DNA of 64,000 bases from Ceriagrion tenellum. Its lineage: Eukaryota; Arthropoda; Insecta; Odonata; Coenagrionidae. Shown one piece after another: positions 44,700 through 57,178 of this stretch; position 1 is the stretch's first letter, and each line of letters opens with the position of its first letter. The stretch spans positions 1,426,001-1,490,000 of the forward strand of contig OY720632.1 of the NCBI GenBank assembly GCA_963169105.1, written 5' to 3'. The notes beneath the pieces were generated by a model, which saw only the letters and a list, made by a program, of their open reading frames with translations, was not told the origin of the DNA and made no database searches. The position numbers and the translations under genes were made by a program.

Positions 44700-46252
44700 G
44701 GGGGCAATTCTGTAACTCGAAGCGTAATTTATCACCGGCGTTATTCCTTGTCCACAAACTACGTCTGTTCTGATTCTGGAAATTCTGCTGCGCTATGTCC
44801 CGCTGATTTTGAAGTCCCTAAATAATGCCTTTGGGGCGTTACAGGACAGTGTGAGAAATTTATCGGGCAGACTTCAAAAACCTTTTGGAATATGAGCAAA
44901 GCGTGCAATAAACATCCAGAATATACAATTTCATCATTATTTTTTATGCTGTGTATGATTTATCCATAACTATTTGTTAAAATACCATTTAAGATAATTT
45001 GTTACTTATTTGTCAATTGAAGTTGACGAACAAAAAGCAAAAGTGCAGTATTGCAGACAGCAATTGACGTTAGCTAAGGCTTAGGCGGACTGCGATGAAA
45101 AAGTAATGGCTATGGAAATGTAAGTAATCTATTCAATCAAATTAGAGGTGTAAGAAAGCGGATAATTTTGTTTCGCGTATGTCAAATACGCTTAAGTTAT
45201 GATAATGAGTAACTCTGAAAATATCACTATATTTGCTACAAATGAAAATTTAGTAATAAAAGAAGTTCAAAAATGACACAAAAGCAGGCCTCGGTAATGG
45301 CAAACTACATGAGTGACCACAAAGATTTTGCTCTCAGCAAATTTGAATGTCTCGGAGGAAGAAGGCAAATCCAAAAGCGGTGGGAGGAGTTGGCAAATCT
45401 TCTGTATCTACCCGGGGCTCCAAAAAGTGGTGAGCAATGGAAAAAGGTGCGGCTTTCACTTGCTGAATCTAATATCTGCTGAAAGTTGCGATATTTATTT
45501 AATGCCTTCAATCACGCTAATATATCAGGCATGGAAGGACCTACGCTGCAAGGCTAGACAGAAAAATGCTCGCATGAATGTAGCAAGAATTGCTACTGGC
45601 TACAAAGACGTTAGATAACTGTATTTTTTTTATGTAGAATTAATCTTATTTGCAATATTTTGTCACTAATACGTCATGGTGAACTATTGAGGATAATGTT
45701 ACTAACATGAGGCATCCTTTTCAAGCGTTACGTCCCAACCCTTAATGATGTGGATAGCCTTTGTTCTAACTATCATTGGCGCAAAAACTTCCCCTCCATT
45801 TTTAGACATTGGAGGGACCAGGGGATCTAGTGATGCCATTCTTCATAGAGAAAGTGAAGTTATTATTTGCTCACCCGATATAAATTTATAAAATACTAAC
45901 TTTGGATTTCAAGTAATTTTTTGCATCCTTTATATTCCTCCTTTGCATGCGAAGTATTCGTCTTTCTTCTAAGTATATTTCTCCCACCAGTTCAAACCAC
46001 ATCAATTGTTGCGCCATTACCACGTACAATAAACAGGATAAACAAAAGATAGTGCTGATCCGAATGTTAGTTACAGAGGCTATTTGAAATAATGCGAGCC
46101 GAAAGCAGGCGTTATTGTGAGTGCTATTTACCACCCCCTTTTTGTCGTTATCCCAGTTACAGAATCAGGGGGGCCTTATTTTACGCCAAAATAGCACTGT
46201 ACATCATAATAGCGCCGATAGCACTGGCGTAATTAGTTACAGAATTGCCCCC
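44700..46252 (+). mobile_element. PIF/Harbinger element lacking the nuclease
   Basis: GGGGGCAATTCTGTAACT at the left is repeated inverted at the right (AGTTACAGAATTGCCCCC), flanked by TTT on both sides, consistent with a 3-bp target duplication. A subterminal CAGTTACAGAATC recurs near 46155. Inside is only a two-exon Myb/zeste-like gene piece; no nuclease was found in 45620-46250. It likely depends on a related transposase. Confidence 0.85.
45273..45618 (+). pseudogene. Myb/zeste-like DNA-binding protein of Harbinger element, short form
   Basis: Exon 1 (45273-45446, 58 codons) encodes MTQKQASVMANYMSDHKDFA, GGRRQIQKRWEELANLL and GEQWKK, ending AAAAAG|GTGCGG. Exon 2 (45529-45618, after CAG) continues in phase with AWKDLRCKARQKNARMNVAR and IATGY, then runs to TAA where the homologous gene at 53128 has a splice donor. 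Together they make the trihelix-like Myb/SANT (zeste-type) domain. The remaining six exons of the longer homologue are missing, so the product would be about 87 residues, a bare DNA-binding domain. The donor GTGCGG is weak. Confidence 0.72.
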
Positions 46253-47986
46253 TTTAAGTAGTTATAACTGAGCATTCGTTCCCGCCGTTTACCAAAACCA
46301 GAACAAATGAATGACTAATCATGTGATGAATTTGAAGTTGGACTATAAAAATTGAAATAAGAAATTGTGCTGAAAAATTCAGTTTTCTATCAGAAACAGA
46401 AAAATTTTGTCTGCACGTTATGACTACAATTTTCAAATCAATAAAATTATTAAGAAGCTGAGACATAAACACATTGCAACCTTTTCACTAATTCTAATCA
46501 ATATTGGTTTAATTCTTGGGTTCAAAGTTTGATTCTGGTTCTTGGTTCTCAGTTGTGGCTATGAATTTAACTCATGCTCTGCTTTACTCATTTTCATCTA
46601 TCAAAGTAAGCCATTTTTGTGTCATTGCTGTACATACCTAGGATAGCCTGTCGAGGTAACTCTCTCATACTATGCCAGTGAAAACATTAAACGTGCAATA
46701 ACATGAAACTTGAAAGTATGCAATAGTCATTAAAAAATAAATTGAGAAAGTATAATTTGTAAAAATATAATTTTCATAATGTTGGTAAATGATAGTGAGT
46801 GTTTAAAGAGTTTTAAAACTGGACCAAGATCAAAGAACAATCTAATCCTGAGAAATCTAGGTATAAGAATCTTTATGGACAATCCAATTCTAAGAAAATA
46901 TTTTCTAATATTGGCATGAATATTTTTTGCCTGAATACTAAAAGCTGACTATATTTAGAAACCTCCTAGTCTGTGTATGTTATTTAAGCAAGCTGTGAAA
47001 ATATTTCATTAAGGTTAGAAATCTCTATAGAAATATATGCATTAATATGCAAAGACATATTGCATGGTTTCTGCAAGATACTTTCTTCTTATTTTTGCAA
47101 GAGATGAGTGAGTTGAGGAACGACCTGCTGAGAGAATCTACCTGAAGAGGAGGAGAATGGAGTACCTCTCAATGTTCTGAGATGGGATTTGCAGAGCTGA
47201 GCCTGTTCAATATCTTTTCACATGGGTCTTCTGGGTATGTTGTTTCTGTTTGAGTTAAGTCTTGCCTCGCACTAGAAAGACCGAAAGCGGTCAATTGACT
47301 GTTTGCATTATTCTTTTTCATGTATTATTTTCTGTTTCATTTAAGATATTAAGGCTTGCTGACTTTTAATTTTTTTGCAGTAAAATATGCAAAAATGAAG
47401 TCATCATCATTTTTGACGATGGAGTTCATGAGAAATCACCAATTTTACCTACTATGACTGCAAGCGGTCAATTGACCCCTTGCTTGTTTTTCACTGTTAT
47501 TCACTCATTTTTACTGTTTCTACTATTTTCACTGTCATATTTCATGGCTTAAACTTGGTCCTATATCCAAATGACACTTTTTATTTCATAGGTTATAAGA
47601 TGAGATTTAGCAATCGATTTCCACTGTGATTTCAATGCTTTTGTGTGTATTAGACACTTGGAAAGCTATAGTCTGCTTACTGGTCGCTTGTCTGTTATAC
47701 TTTTGTGTTAGTGACCTACCACAAATGTGTTTATTTAGGTTTGCGTCTTGCCATCTGCGCTTCAAAACATACCCAGACATACATGAAGTTGTTGCTGCTT
47801 GCGGCTGCTCCGCGCGTCCGTATCTCCCCGCCCCAAGCAGCCGTTGTGTCTCCTTTCTATGTAACTAACGATCCGGTGAGTATCTCTGCTCAAAAAGTCA
47901 CAAATTGCATGCAAACTGGCTGCTTTGACATAGTTGCTTCCCATCACTCGTTGACTTAGTCACTAATTTGGCATTGGTTCTGCACG
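46253..47986. other. No gene seen; repeated AAGCGGTCAATTGAC word
   Basis: AAGCGGTCAATTGAC occurs near 47287 and GCAAGCGGTCAATTGACC near 47461, in the same orientation, about 175 bases apart and 0.5 kb upstream of a piggyBac relic. Otherwise A+T-rich and without motif. Confidence 0.4.
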
Positions 47987-48520
47987 ATGGCTTGCAAGCG
48001 TGTGCTAATGGAGGCCAAGATGCTCCCCGCATTGCAAGACATCTCGCCATTGCAGTGGCAAGCAGGATGTGATGTATCGGAGGATTCTGATGCAAGTTTC
48101 GAGGAGTATGAACTTCCACTCTTATTCAGGGAAAACGAAGAAAATTTTGGAGGTGATGTGGAGCATGAACTTGCCCATGCTGTAATAGAGACCCGCGGAC
48201 TGTACTCATAACTTTCACTACCCGTGTACATTATGGTACCAAAGCTGGGGCCCCTGTTCGTATCTAAAGTTATATTTAGGAAAAGTTTCAAAGAAGTATT
48301 GATATTTCTGAGGTTTGATGAAAGAGCTATTAGGGCTCAGCGTAGAGGCACTGACAACTTTTGCCTTATCTCTGAAATGTGGAGCAAGTTCACAGAAAAC
48401 TGCATTGCCTACTACAAGCATATTGGATTCATTACCATTGATGAACAATTGTTCACGTCAAAGAGTATGAGTCCCTTCACTCAATTCATGGGGCATTTGT
48501 CCAACAAGTACTGAATGGCT
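47987..48520 (+). pseudogene. piggyBac-like transposase, N-terminal fragments
   Basis: A first frame (47987-48211) has an acidic N-terminal part with DVSEDSDASFEEYELPLLF. A second (48224-48514) carries LFVSKVIFRKSFKEVLIFLR, FDERAIRAQRRGTDNFCLIS, WSKFTENCIAYYKHIGFITI and DEQLFTSKSMSPFTQFM: the helical run and first catalytic Asp (TIDEQL) of piggyBac transposases. The piece joining the two is shortened and later catalytic motifs are missing after 48520. Confidence 0.8.
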
Positions 48521-49175
48521 ACAGAAGCCAAGGAGCGGTATGGCGTCCAGGCGGACACGCAGAAATGGCTGTGCTGAGGTGTCCCATTCCCCATTTTTGG
48601 ATGAGGTAGAAACGTCAAACATCACAGGGGTTAATTTTTCCACTTCTCTTTCATTAGCTTAACCCTTTCGCTTTCCAGCCTTTTTTCAGTATAGTTGTCC
48701 AAAAATACCAGCCCTATTTTAACAAGTTCGCGGCGGCATGACTCACCGGTGGGTCATGGGTCTCCTATCCCCCTGGGCGGCATGACCCACCGGTGATCAC
48801 ACCCGCCATAAGAAGAAAGGGATCTTCTATTCCCGTACTCCCACGAGGGAGGAATATGACTTCTGTTTTCACCCTCAAAGATGATTTATAGATGCAATGG
48901 CGACGTTTTTACGTGAAGAAAGTTAGTAAGTAAAACAATGGGCTGTGGATTAATACATTCAGTTTATCTCGAGTTTTATCTGTATTTCTATGTAAAATAT
49001 TACGATTACTCGTATTTTCTACCTTACAATTCAAAACACAGCAAAAATCTGGAATCAACTACAATGACGAACTTTTAGAAATACGTAATCCAAGTAATGA
49101 AAATTGCCCATTCTTCATTCACTGGGGTCGGAAACATTTTTCCGATGCGTTTCGCATTAGCTGGTCCTAAAATTA
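48521..49175. other. No gene seen; TTAACCCTTT end-like word and ACCGGTGGGTCATG inverted motif
   Basis: TTAACCCTTTCGC at about 48659 resembles a piggyBac-type terminus pointing right. GACTCACCGGTGGGTCATG near 48737 and GACCCACCGGTGATC near 48784 are short near-palindromes. No matching second terminus was found. Confidence 0.4.
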
Positions 49176-49788
49176 CAGTAGAACCTCGATCAATTGTTTT
49201 TCAAGGGGATGGGCAAAAAAAACGATGATGCGGGAAAACGAATTAGAGGGTTATATTAGATCTTGATATGGTGCCGAGAGCAAGCGTATGACAACTACTG
49301 GTAAGATAGCATTGAGAGGATAATAGGAAGAAAGGTTAGAAGCTGACGGCGAAGGAATGCTGCCGCTAAAGAGCGAGGTAGGGACTCGTTTGGGTAGGAA
49401 AGGAGGAATGCCAATTGTCCTTAACGAAGGAGTTTGGGCCATAAAGATAAGAAGGGACTCGTACGGCAAGGGCTACCCGTCCGTCCTGTGCGGCGCATCT
49501 CCTAACTCCCTCCCCCCCCTCCTTTCCCGCTGCGGAGCGCCGCAAAAATCCCAAAATCTTACTTCGGTGTAAATTTTTGGTTTCGTCTTTTTCAAACAAT
49601 GAATGCGGGAATTGCGATGTGGGGACCGTGATTTGGAAACGATCGAAGCGGGAAAATGATACTCTGGGGAACGATGGATGCTGGAATCATTAACGTTATC
49701 AGCATGGAACTACATTCGGGACCAAAGACGGCGAATGATAGATGCGGGAAAACGATCAATGCGAAAACGATAGATCGAGGTTCTACTG
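49176..49788. mobile_element. 613-bp Tigger-type MITE with TA target sites
   Basis: Starts CAGTAGAACCTCGATCAATT and ends with the inverse of CAGTAGAACCTCGATCTATC; both flanks are TA (49174-49175 and 49789-49790). The interior repeats GCGGGAAAACGAT-like words and has no transposase. Confidence 0.93.
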
Positions 49789-50239
49789 TATTTATCTCGT
49801 CAGTGTTTTGATAAATTTCATCAAACAAAAAAGTTTTTGTAGAAAATAAACATATTCAATATTGTATTTATTCGCGAGAAACATGTAGATGACCATTGTG
49901 CTTTAGCCATTATTGTCTATGATGCGGCAATAACACAAAGCAATATTTTACAATGTTTTCTATTCAGTCAGTAAAAAGCGTATCATAATGTACATAAAGT
50001 GTGCACTAGTTTCCACAGTTGCAATATAGAATGTCTCACTGTTGACTTTCTCCTAATATCGTACATACATCATATGAAATGGCATTGGTTTTCAATACAA
50101 ATACAGACCTCAACGTGAGCATATGGGTAGGAAGTTCCCCTCCTTGTATAAAATATTGCTATACTACCCTTGTCTTGTACCATTTGCAACCAAACTGTTA
50201 GTATATTCAAAACCTAACACTTTCATATTTGTTTTGGTG
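49789..50239. other. No gene seen
   Basis: A+T-rich; no motif. Confidence 0.4.
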
Positions 50240-50805
50240 ATGTATCGACCTTTTCTCCTTTGAAGGTGGAGCACCATCACTAGTGCTGCCATCTAAATCG
50301 CCCTTCAAAAGGCCATCAATGACCTTTTCCCCCTTTTTCAATTTATTTGGCGAATATCTTGTTGGTTACCATTCTGATTCGATTGAAGTTAGCCGCAAAA
50401 ATATGTTTTCCTTTTCAGAAGTTCTTCAGCAAGTCCATCACTGGTATAAAAATTATCTATGCACAATGTCCTGCCTGCATCAAAAAGTCCTTCAGTCAAC
50501 TGCAGCACAAGTTATTGACTGTGCCCAACATTCTCCCACAGCACAGGCGTTTCATTTTTACCTGTGTAAACCTGGAGATTATTTGTATAGGACTCAGAAG
50601 TGTGCTGCTTACAACATTTGATTTCCTATTTATAAGCCTTTCCCAGTTGGTACTGCCTAAAATGTTGTCCACCTCTCTAAGGTACCATGGATTCATCTAT
50701 CACAACAGTTACAAATCTAGCAGAAGGTATGATATAATCTGCAAGAAATAGACTTTTGAAAGTGATTTACTCAGCTCTTTTCAATTTCACCTGATCATAA
50801 GCTGG
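50240..50805 (-). pseudogene. piggyBac-like transposase, central fragment
   Basis: Minus-strand pieces: PAYDQVKLKRAE, ARFVTVVIDESMVP (first Asp region), QHFRQYQLGKAYK, LQVYTGKNE, QLTEGLFDAGRTLCIDNFYT and SDGLAEELLKRKTYFCG (second Asp, in the DNFYTS motif), then LQSNQNGNQQDI. Stops interrupt at several points, mostly without loss of frame in the last block. It is a different piggyBac family from 47987-48520 (VIDESMVP against TIDEQL). The first 100 bases recur inverted at 57410-57510. Confidence 0.82.
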
Positions 50806-52526
50806 TCATCCTTGAATATAGCCTTGTAGGTGGATTATTATATTAATGTTTTGGGGTCAGGAATTTTCGGAGGATAGTCGTTGAGTATCAATGAATGTCC
50901 CAATCAATTAATGTCGGGTATTACATTTCACATCATGTCCATGATAATTTAAATTGACTCTATCGAGCGTGAGGTTTGGACACTGACATTTTAAGAGAAC
51001 CGTCAAGCTTTAGCTGTATTTAGACAATGAAAAATATCGGGAAGGATGTAGGGGTATCGCAAAATTATGCGAATAAGGTTTGTTCTTGCAACAAGTATAG
51101 TTCCATTGATTATTTGCAGTAACTTTTCTCTTTATTCAGAAGAATTTTATAGATCTCTATATGCGCAGAATACTGCATTCGGGAAAAAAGATTCTTTTGG
51201 ATTTGAATACGATGTGATATGAACGGGAATGAGAATATAATGGTCTTCGAATACATACTATTCATTGACTGTTAATGGTGAATCTTCGTAAAATATGTTC
51301 ATCGGTTTGATAAATTAAGTCCAACATTATTTGTTAATGAAGATTAAGGTATAACAGAACTCCGATGGATCATATTTTTCTGATTTTAAATTTTGTAAAA
51401 AGATTATAGTTCTAAAGAAACAGGCAATTGGAACCGGCGAAATAGTTTTATCCGATAAATACTTAGGATGGTAAGGTATTAGGACTGAAATTTTACCCTT
51501 GTTAACTGTGCCTTGGACAATAACATTCTGTAGTATTCGTCAGTGGCGGCATCGTGGCGTACTTTTAAGCGGCTCGCGGCGATACTCCAGCGAGGCGTCC
51601 ACGCCGTTGATATCTACGGTGCTAGTTGATCCATCACGATTGACTCCATGAAATACGAGGTTCAAAACAAAAGGTTGAGTGTGCATCCTAGTACTGAGTA
51701 AAATTTGTGAGCTTCACAATCTGAATTTGACTGCGACAGCGCGGTGGTTGTCACGCCAACTAGCAGACTCGGTGGTGCACAGTCTAAAAACGGGCTAAGG
51801 CACGGACACGATTCATAAACAAGTACCTTAAGCGATATTATAACCCTTACATGTACCCATTATTTTATGGTCTGTGTTGTTTTTCTCCCATTCCATTGAT
51901 TTATCCTACACAGTTTGCTGTCCAATATTATTTTCTATTCCTTACTTGGAGTAAAAATGCTCTCAATTTATGGTACAATCGGAAGTGAACCTTATTCACA
52001 GATGCGCAATGCGTTCCGTTCCAATGCAAATATTATTATATCTACTTGTGGTATTTGAATGTCATTTCTGTTCAGTTGCCATCAGTAAGCATTTAAATTA
52101 AAGGTCGCAACACGTTGAACGGTGTTTACTCGATGCATACCTCCGTGCGTGTTGAAGCTTGAACATATTCACCAATAACATTTTCGGGGGTCGCGAGGTT
52201 GCGGTATGAGCTCCTTCGGGATGATCCTACTGATGCCTGTCTCCCTCTCGACCTGGGCCGTCGGTGTCCAACACCAGTAGAAGAACTACCTTGGGCTAGT
52301 GACGAAGTGAGCAAAAAAATTGAATAACCTTCAAAAAATGATATTATATGATGAATGATAAATGAGGTGACGAAGAGAGAAAAAAGTCGCCTTTAAATTT
52401 CTCTCAACAGTAATAAAATCAAAATTTATCATAATGTAAACATACAAAACTAATTATTAAAGCGCGGCCGAGAAAGAGCCCATGCTCTACACTGGTCAAA
52501 ATCCATGTGGCCGTCAAAAAGGCATC
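50806..52526. other. No gene seen
   Basis: No domain, RNA gene or complete repeat found; a short minus ORF at 52126-52314 is Ser/Arg-rich and unassigned. Confidence 0.4.
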
Positions 52527-53127
52527 AATAGTTATTCCGTACAGGCATCCCTCGTCGGCATTGCTGAATAGCATCGGGAACGGGCGATGCTATTTGGAAC
52601 GTCTAAGATGATCCGCAAACAGGGAAGTTTGACTCGTATCTATGACGTTACATCGTATCCATGACGTTTCACATGTCGAGTGACAAAGGAATAACGTTAT
52701 GAGTTTAGTGACTAAAGAATAACGTTATACAGCAACCAATAGCGGTGAGTGTATATGATTTGATTTTGGTTACGAAGCGCCCTTATCAATTTGCAATAGA
52801 TTGCAATTACATTGTTAACAGGCTTTCAATATGGAATTACCCATGGAAAATTTACAAGTAAAATGGAAGTAATATATTTTAGTTCGTGCAACTCAAACTG
52901 TAACAACTACATGTGGACGAAGAGAGATGTTAAATACATTTACTTGTATTAAATAGCTCTTGCCCACATAAATTGTCGGTATTGGTAATACGTGTAATTG
53001 GTAATAGTGTAGCAATCATTTGGCCGGCCTAACATTTCAGAGACCAAATGTTAAGAATAATGATTTACCTCTGAGGTATTCTTGTTGAGATCTTTCCTTC
53101 AAAAACAGAGAGGGTGAGAAAAAGAAA

Positions 53128-55047
53128 ATGACGAAAACCACGAAAAAGCAGTTGAGTATAATGGTAAATTACATGGGGGACCTCCTGGTTTTTGCCAATA
53201 GTAAGTTCGAGGGTCCCATGGGGAAAGTTGCCATGAGGCAAAAACGGGAAGAGTTGACGAGAATTCTCAACGCCCAAGGACCGGAGAAAACCCAGGACCA
53301 GTGGAAAAAGGTAATAACTTCTTATGTAGTGTCAAGTATTTAATATTATAACATAACCTAGAGTGTTTGTACTATTTTTAAATTAACTGTGACCTTAATT
53401 TTTATTCAAAATGGAAAGGTCTGGAAAGACATGAAAGGAAAGGCTCTGGCCAAGAATGCCAAGCTTCATGCTGAGAGAAGCAGAACAGGCGATTTTCAGG
53501 TTAGTAAAACATTATTATTTTTTTTCATGGATTTCTTATTTACTGTAAAATGCATGTTTAAATAAATTTTTTTTAGGGTTCAGCCATTCCTCTATCCTCG
53601 ATTGAGGAGAAAATTATAGCAGTAATTGGTCACTCATCATCAGAGCCCCTCTGTGATACATTATCTGAACCAGTAAGTCTGAATTTTAAAGGACAGAGAA
53701 TTTTCTTGAAGATTTCAGGACAATGATACAGTATAATTCATAAACAATTGTTTTAGGAAATAGTAATCAGTGATGCTGCTATGGTTAATGATGATGAAGA
53801 GGAGCTGGCTACCATGCCTATTGAGGTTATATTCTCAAATCTGTTCCTTTACTTAGATAAGATTAATTACTAGTGCATTAAGACAGTTATTTTTGAGTAT
53901 CTGCCATTAAATACCCCATGAATTAAAAAAAATATATGATAAGTCATTGGCCATGTGGGCATTTTCATTAGGTGGTGGTGGGAACATCAGAGCCTCAAGC
54001 ATCAACCTCCAGGTGTGAAAGTATGTCTTACATTTAAATATCATACACTTTTTAATATGAACATTTATTATTCGGGAATACAACAGTTGCATATGCCTGT
54101 ATCTTAAAGGGATTTCATTAAGGACTGCAGTGTAACATTCTCAGTGTCATATTTACTAATAACATACAATTTTTTTCAGAATACACTCCTCAGAAGACAA
54201 CTGCATTGTGTAAGTAACTGCATTGTGTGGGCCTAGTTCTTTCTCGTTAGAAGCTAAAGTCATTAGGAATACCCTTTAAGCCCATTTACATAGGTGAAGT
54301 CATTGCTTACCCCTCGCTGCCATTGTCATCAGACAATGAAAGTATTTTCTCAGTTTTGCTGACTTCACATGTTTCCCCAAATAACCAGTTGAAAATTACA
54401 ATTCAGTCCTAGAGGTATTGTAGGTTAAACATTCTTATAAACTGTAAGATAATGGGCTTATTATCCTTTATGCACTCTGCCTGCTAGGGGCCAATCTTAA
54501 AGGTTATCACAGACTATTCACTAGTACACGAGAAGCTTTTTTGGTATTTTTACACAATAGATAAAACACCCCTATTATAAAATGAATCAGCAAAATATTT
54601 TCAGGAATACAATGCATCTTACAATACAGAATGTGGCATTAAATTATTAAATTTTGACTTTGAATGAATTTCATTTCATAGCTCATCATCGCCAAAGGAG
54701 GCAAGGCATGATGGAGAGCGTGGATGAGTTGTCATCCAAACTGGACACTCAGGAGGAGAAGTATTTAAAAACTTTGCAGGTATGTTACCACTTACAATTA
54801 GTAATTCCAAGTATACTTCCCCAAGTGAACTATTGTGTGAGATTGGGAACATTTTTGTTCCTGAGGTTATGCTTAAAGTTACATTCCTTTACAGAATATC
54901 AGCTAGAGTATTGCCATGATGGCAACAACCCAAAGGGAAATGCTGGAACTCAAAAAAAAAAGGAGTTGTCAGCTAGATGAAGTGATAGCTTGTCAAAGGA
55001 GGATAGCGGCAGCCTTAGAAAGGAACACTGCTACTTTATCAAAGTGA
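53128..55047 (+). CDS. Harbinger Myb/zeste-like DNA-binding protein, eight exons, apparently intact
   Basis: Inferred exons: 53128-53310, 53419-53499, 53577-53672, 53757-53825, 53972-54020, 54180-54209, 54682-54779 and 54907-55047 (TGA). Every intron has GT-AG borders and the phases agree, giving about 248 residues. Exons 1-2 form a Myb/SANT or zeste-type domain (KQLSIMVNYMGDLLVFANSK, MRQKREELTRILNAQG, QWKK|VWKDMKGKALAKNAKL); the middle is acidic and Ser-rich; the last exon is a charged helix (REMLELKKKRSCQLDEV). In the family this protein binds transposon ends and helps the nuclease enter the nucleus. Exon 8 uses the acceptor after TATCAGCTAG; an acceptor 12 bases earlier would create a stop. 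Confidence 0.82.
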
Positions 55048-55265
55048 GCAGATGCAGGTACTTATTTCCTTGCACCCGCCAAATGGAATTTTGTTATAGG
55101 AATATATTACAAGTTTATTTACATATGATTTTTCTTTCATATTGCAGGAAATAGAACCTTCACCAGGGCCAAAATGAAACTTAATTATGTTAACTTAATA
55201 TTAATTTACAACTATTTTCTTAATTTATTTCAACAAAATATCATCAATACACGTAAACCATTCTC

Positions 55266-57178
55266 TTAAGCAAAATATCGATGTATTATTTCCGCCTGAT
55301 ACCTCCTTGCTAAAGCTAATGGCTCCCCTATCCCAGGATCTTCAGCTTGCTCGACAATCTCAGGGGGCAGAGGATCAGGTAGTTCCATTCTTAAATGAGG
55401 TGAATGGCATGGTAAAATTAGCTTTTCTACAAGTATTTCTCAGTGAATGCTGGTATTTGATTACAATCTCAAACTTACCCATGATCAAGCATTATGTTGT
55501 GCAAGGTAGCACAGGCACATACAAATGTTTTCGCTACATTTGGGGAATACTGTAGCACTCTATCTTTTATTAGGCACCTCCACCGTGCCTTTAACACTCC
55601 AAATGCTCTCTCTACTACACTTCGAGTGCGACAATGGGCCATAGTGTAATGGAATGCTGGTGATCCCTCAGGTGCATTTGGCAGAGGAGTTAAAAGCCAT
55701 GGCTCTAAACCGTACCCTGAATCCTCTAATAGTGAATAAGAACTAATTTGAGTGATAGCAGGAAATGAAAATAAGATTCATTATTCTGAAAATGTCATGA
55801 CAAATGTGTTCGATTATCTCATAACAAATGTGACCATACCAAGTAGATAAAATCTATGGCCCCCCTCATGAGCTGCCACCATTTCTCTCTTGGCTCGAGA
55901 CCAATTCCAAATGAACTGGTCATGCGTGGAGCCAGCATATGCACATACGTGCATTATTCTCATCTGGTCATCAGTAATCTGGAATCAGAGTATCCCCCTA
56001 ATAAGGTATCTCACTTTTGATATGGGTAATTCAATCTATCAAAGGAATGTAGTTCAACATTACCATCTGTACATTCAGGGAATGGTATCCCTTGTGGTTG
56101 TAAAAGTTAGCTTCTTCCTGCCTTGGTCGCATAATGGCAATGTAGGTACAGTCAATTGCCCCAATGACCCCAGGAAATCCGACAATTTGTCAAAACCTGA
56201 AAAAAGTTAATAGGTAGCATAACTAAGCATCAAACAAAATATCCAGAGGCTAAAATTACAATTTTTGGCATCTGTGTGGTGATTGAGGTAGAAGCACTTC
56301 ATAATGCCACCGGCAGTTGGATGCATTGCCTCTGTCAATTTACTTAAAATTACCATTAGTGATACATGTACTGTAACAGATGAGAGTTGGCAGTAACATG
56401 AAATTTGTCAGTGATACAAAATATGGATTGATAAGGTAAAGATGCATCGAAGGATGGTTAACTCTGCGGTTACACAATCAGTTTGTGAGAAAGAGAAAAT
56501 CAGGAGAGCATAGGTTTCAAGTTGAACGCTTCATAATTTCATATGCAATAAATCAAGCATAAATTCTTTAATACCTTCTCTCTATTTCCGTCTTCTCTTG
56601 TTGGAGATAAGGAAATTTAGCAAATCGTGCCAACAGGCGTCGACAGATAATTTTTGTTACATTCCTTATTGTTTTAGAGACAGTTGGCTGGCTAACAGCT
56701 GCCAGGAAATCCTGACCAACGCCTCTCTGGTAGCTACCGTCTACCAAGAACCGTAACGTTATCAGCACCTTTTCAAGTAATGAATACAAAATAGTTGAAA
56801 TCTCTATTACATTCCTAGAATGCCGAGACAAGTTGAAAGGGAAGCCAAATATTATAATACCTTCATCTACTAAAGCATCGCTTCATTTATTTGTGAATTT
56901 CTATATGGCTATATCATGAATGCAAATGTACCTACCCTTATCCGTGGATGTAAAGATGAACTTCTCTGTCTGATTAGTTCACCCGCCAATTCTTCACACA
57001 GGAATTGGGCGATGTCCGTGGTAACCTGGAACAGACGGATAAAATCTATTTCCCGGACGTCAAAGGGATTGAAATGATCCCGCAATCTTCGTCTTTCCAA
57101 TATAAGTTCTCGCCGTTCCACGGCGTGGACGAGATTTATTAAAATCAGCCGTCTTCGGTTTCTGAATTCGAGCGCCAT
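55266..57178 (-). pseudogene. HARBI1-like Harbinger transposase, six exons, one nonsense codon
   Basis: Exons on the minus strand: 57178-56936, about 56768-56575, 56196-56064, 55978-55840, 55725-55479 and 55389-55266 (TAA). GT-AG borders and phases are consistent; the total is 1080 bases (359 residues), the usual HARBI1 size. Motifs: DHFNPFDVREIDFIRLFQVT, VLITLRFLVDGSYQRGVGQ, VSQPTVSKTI, VIGAIDCTYIAIMRP (first Asp), YAGSTHDQFIWN, EDSGYGLEPWLLTPLP (second Asp), TRSVVERAFGVLKARWRCL (Glu) and RRYQAEIIHRYFA. The only lesion is TGA at 56190-56192, two codons into exon 3, compatible with CGA to TGA. The acceptor of exon 2 is the least certain border. Confidence 0.85.

Noticed and set aside
48659..48830. 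Complete piggyBac MITE starting at TTAACCCTTT
   Set aside because: Only one terminus-like word is seen; no inverted partner with TTAA was found nearby.
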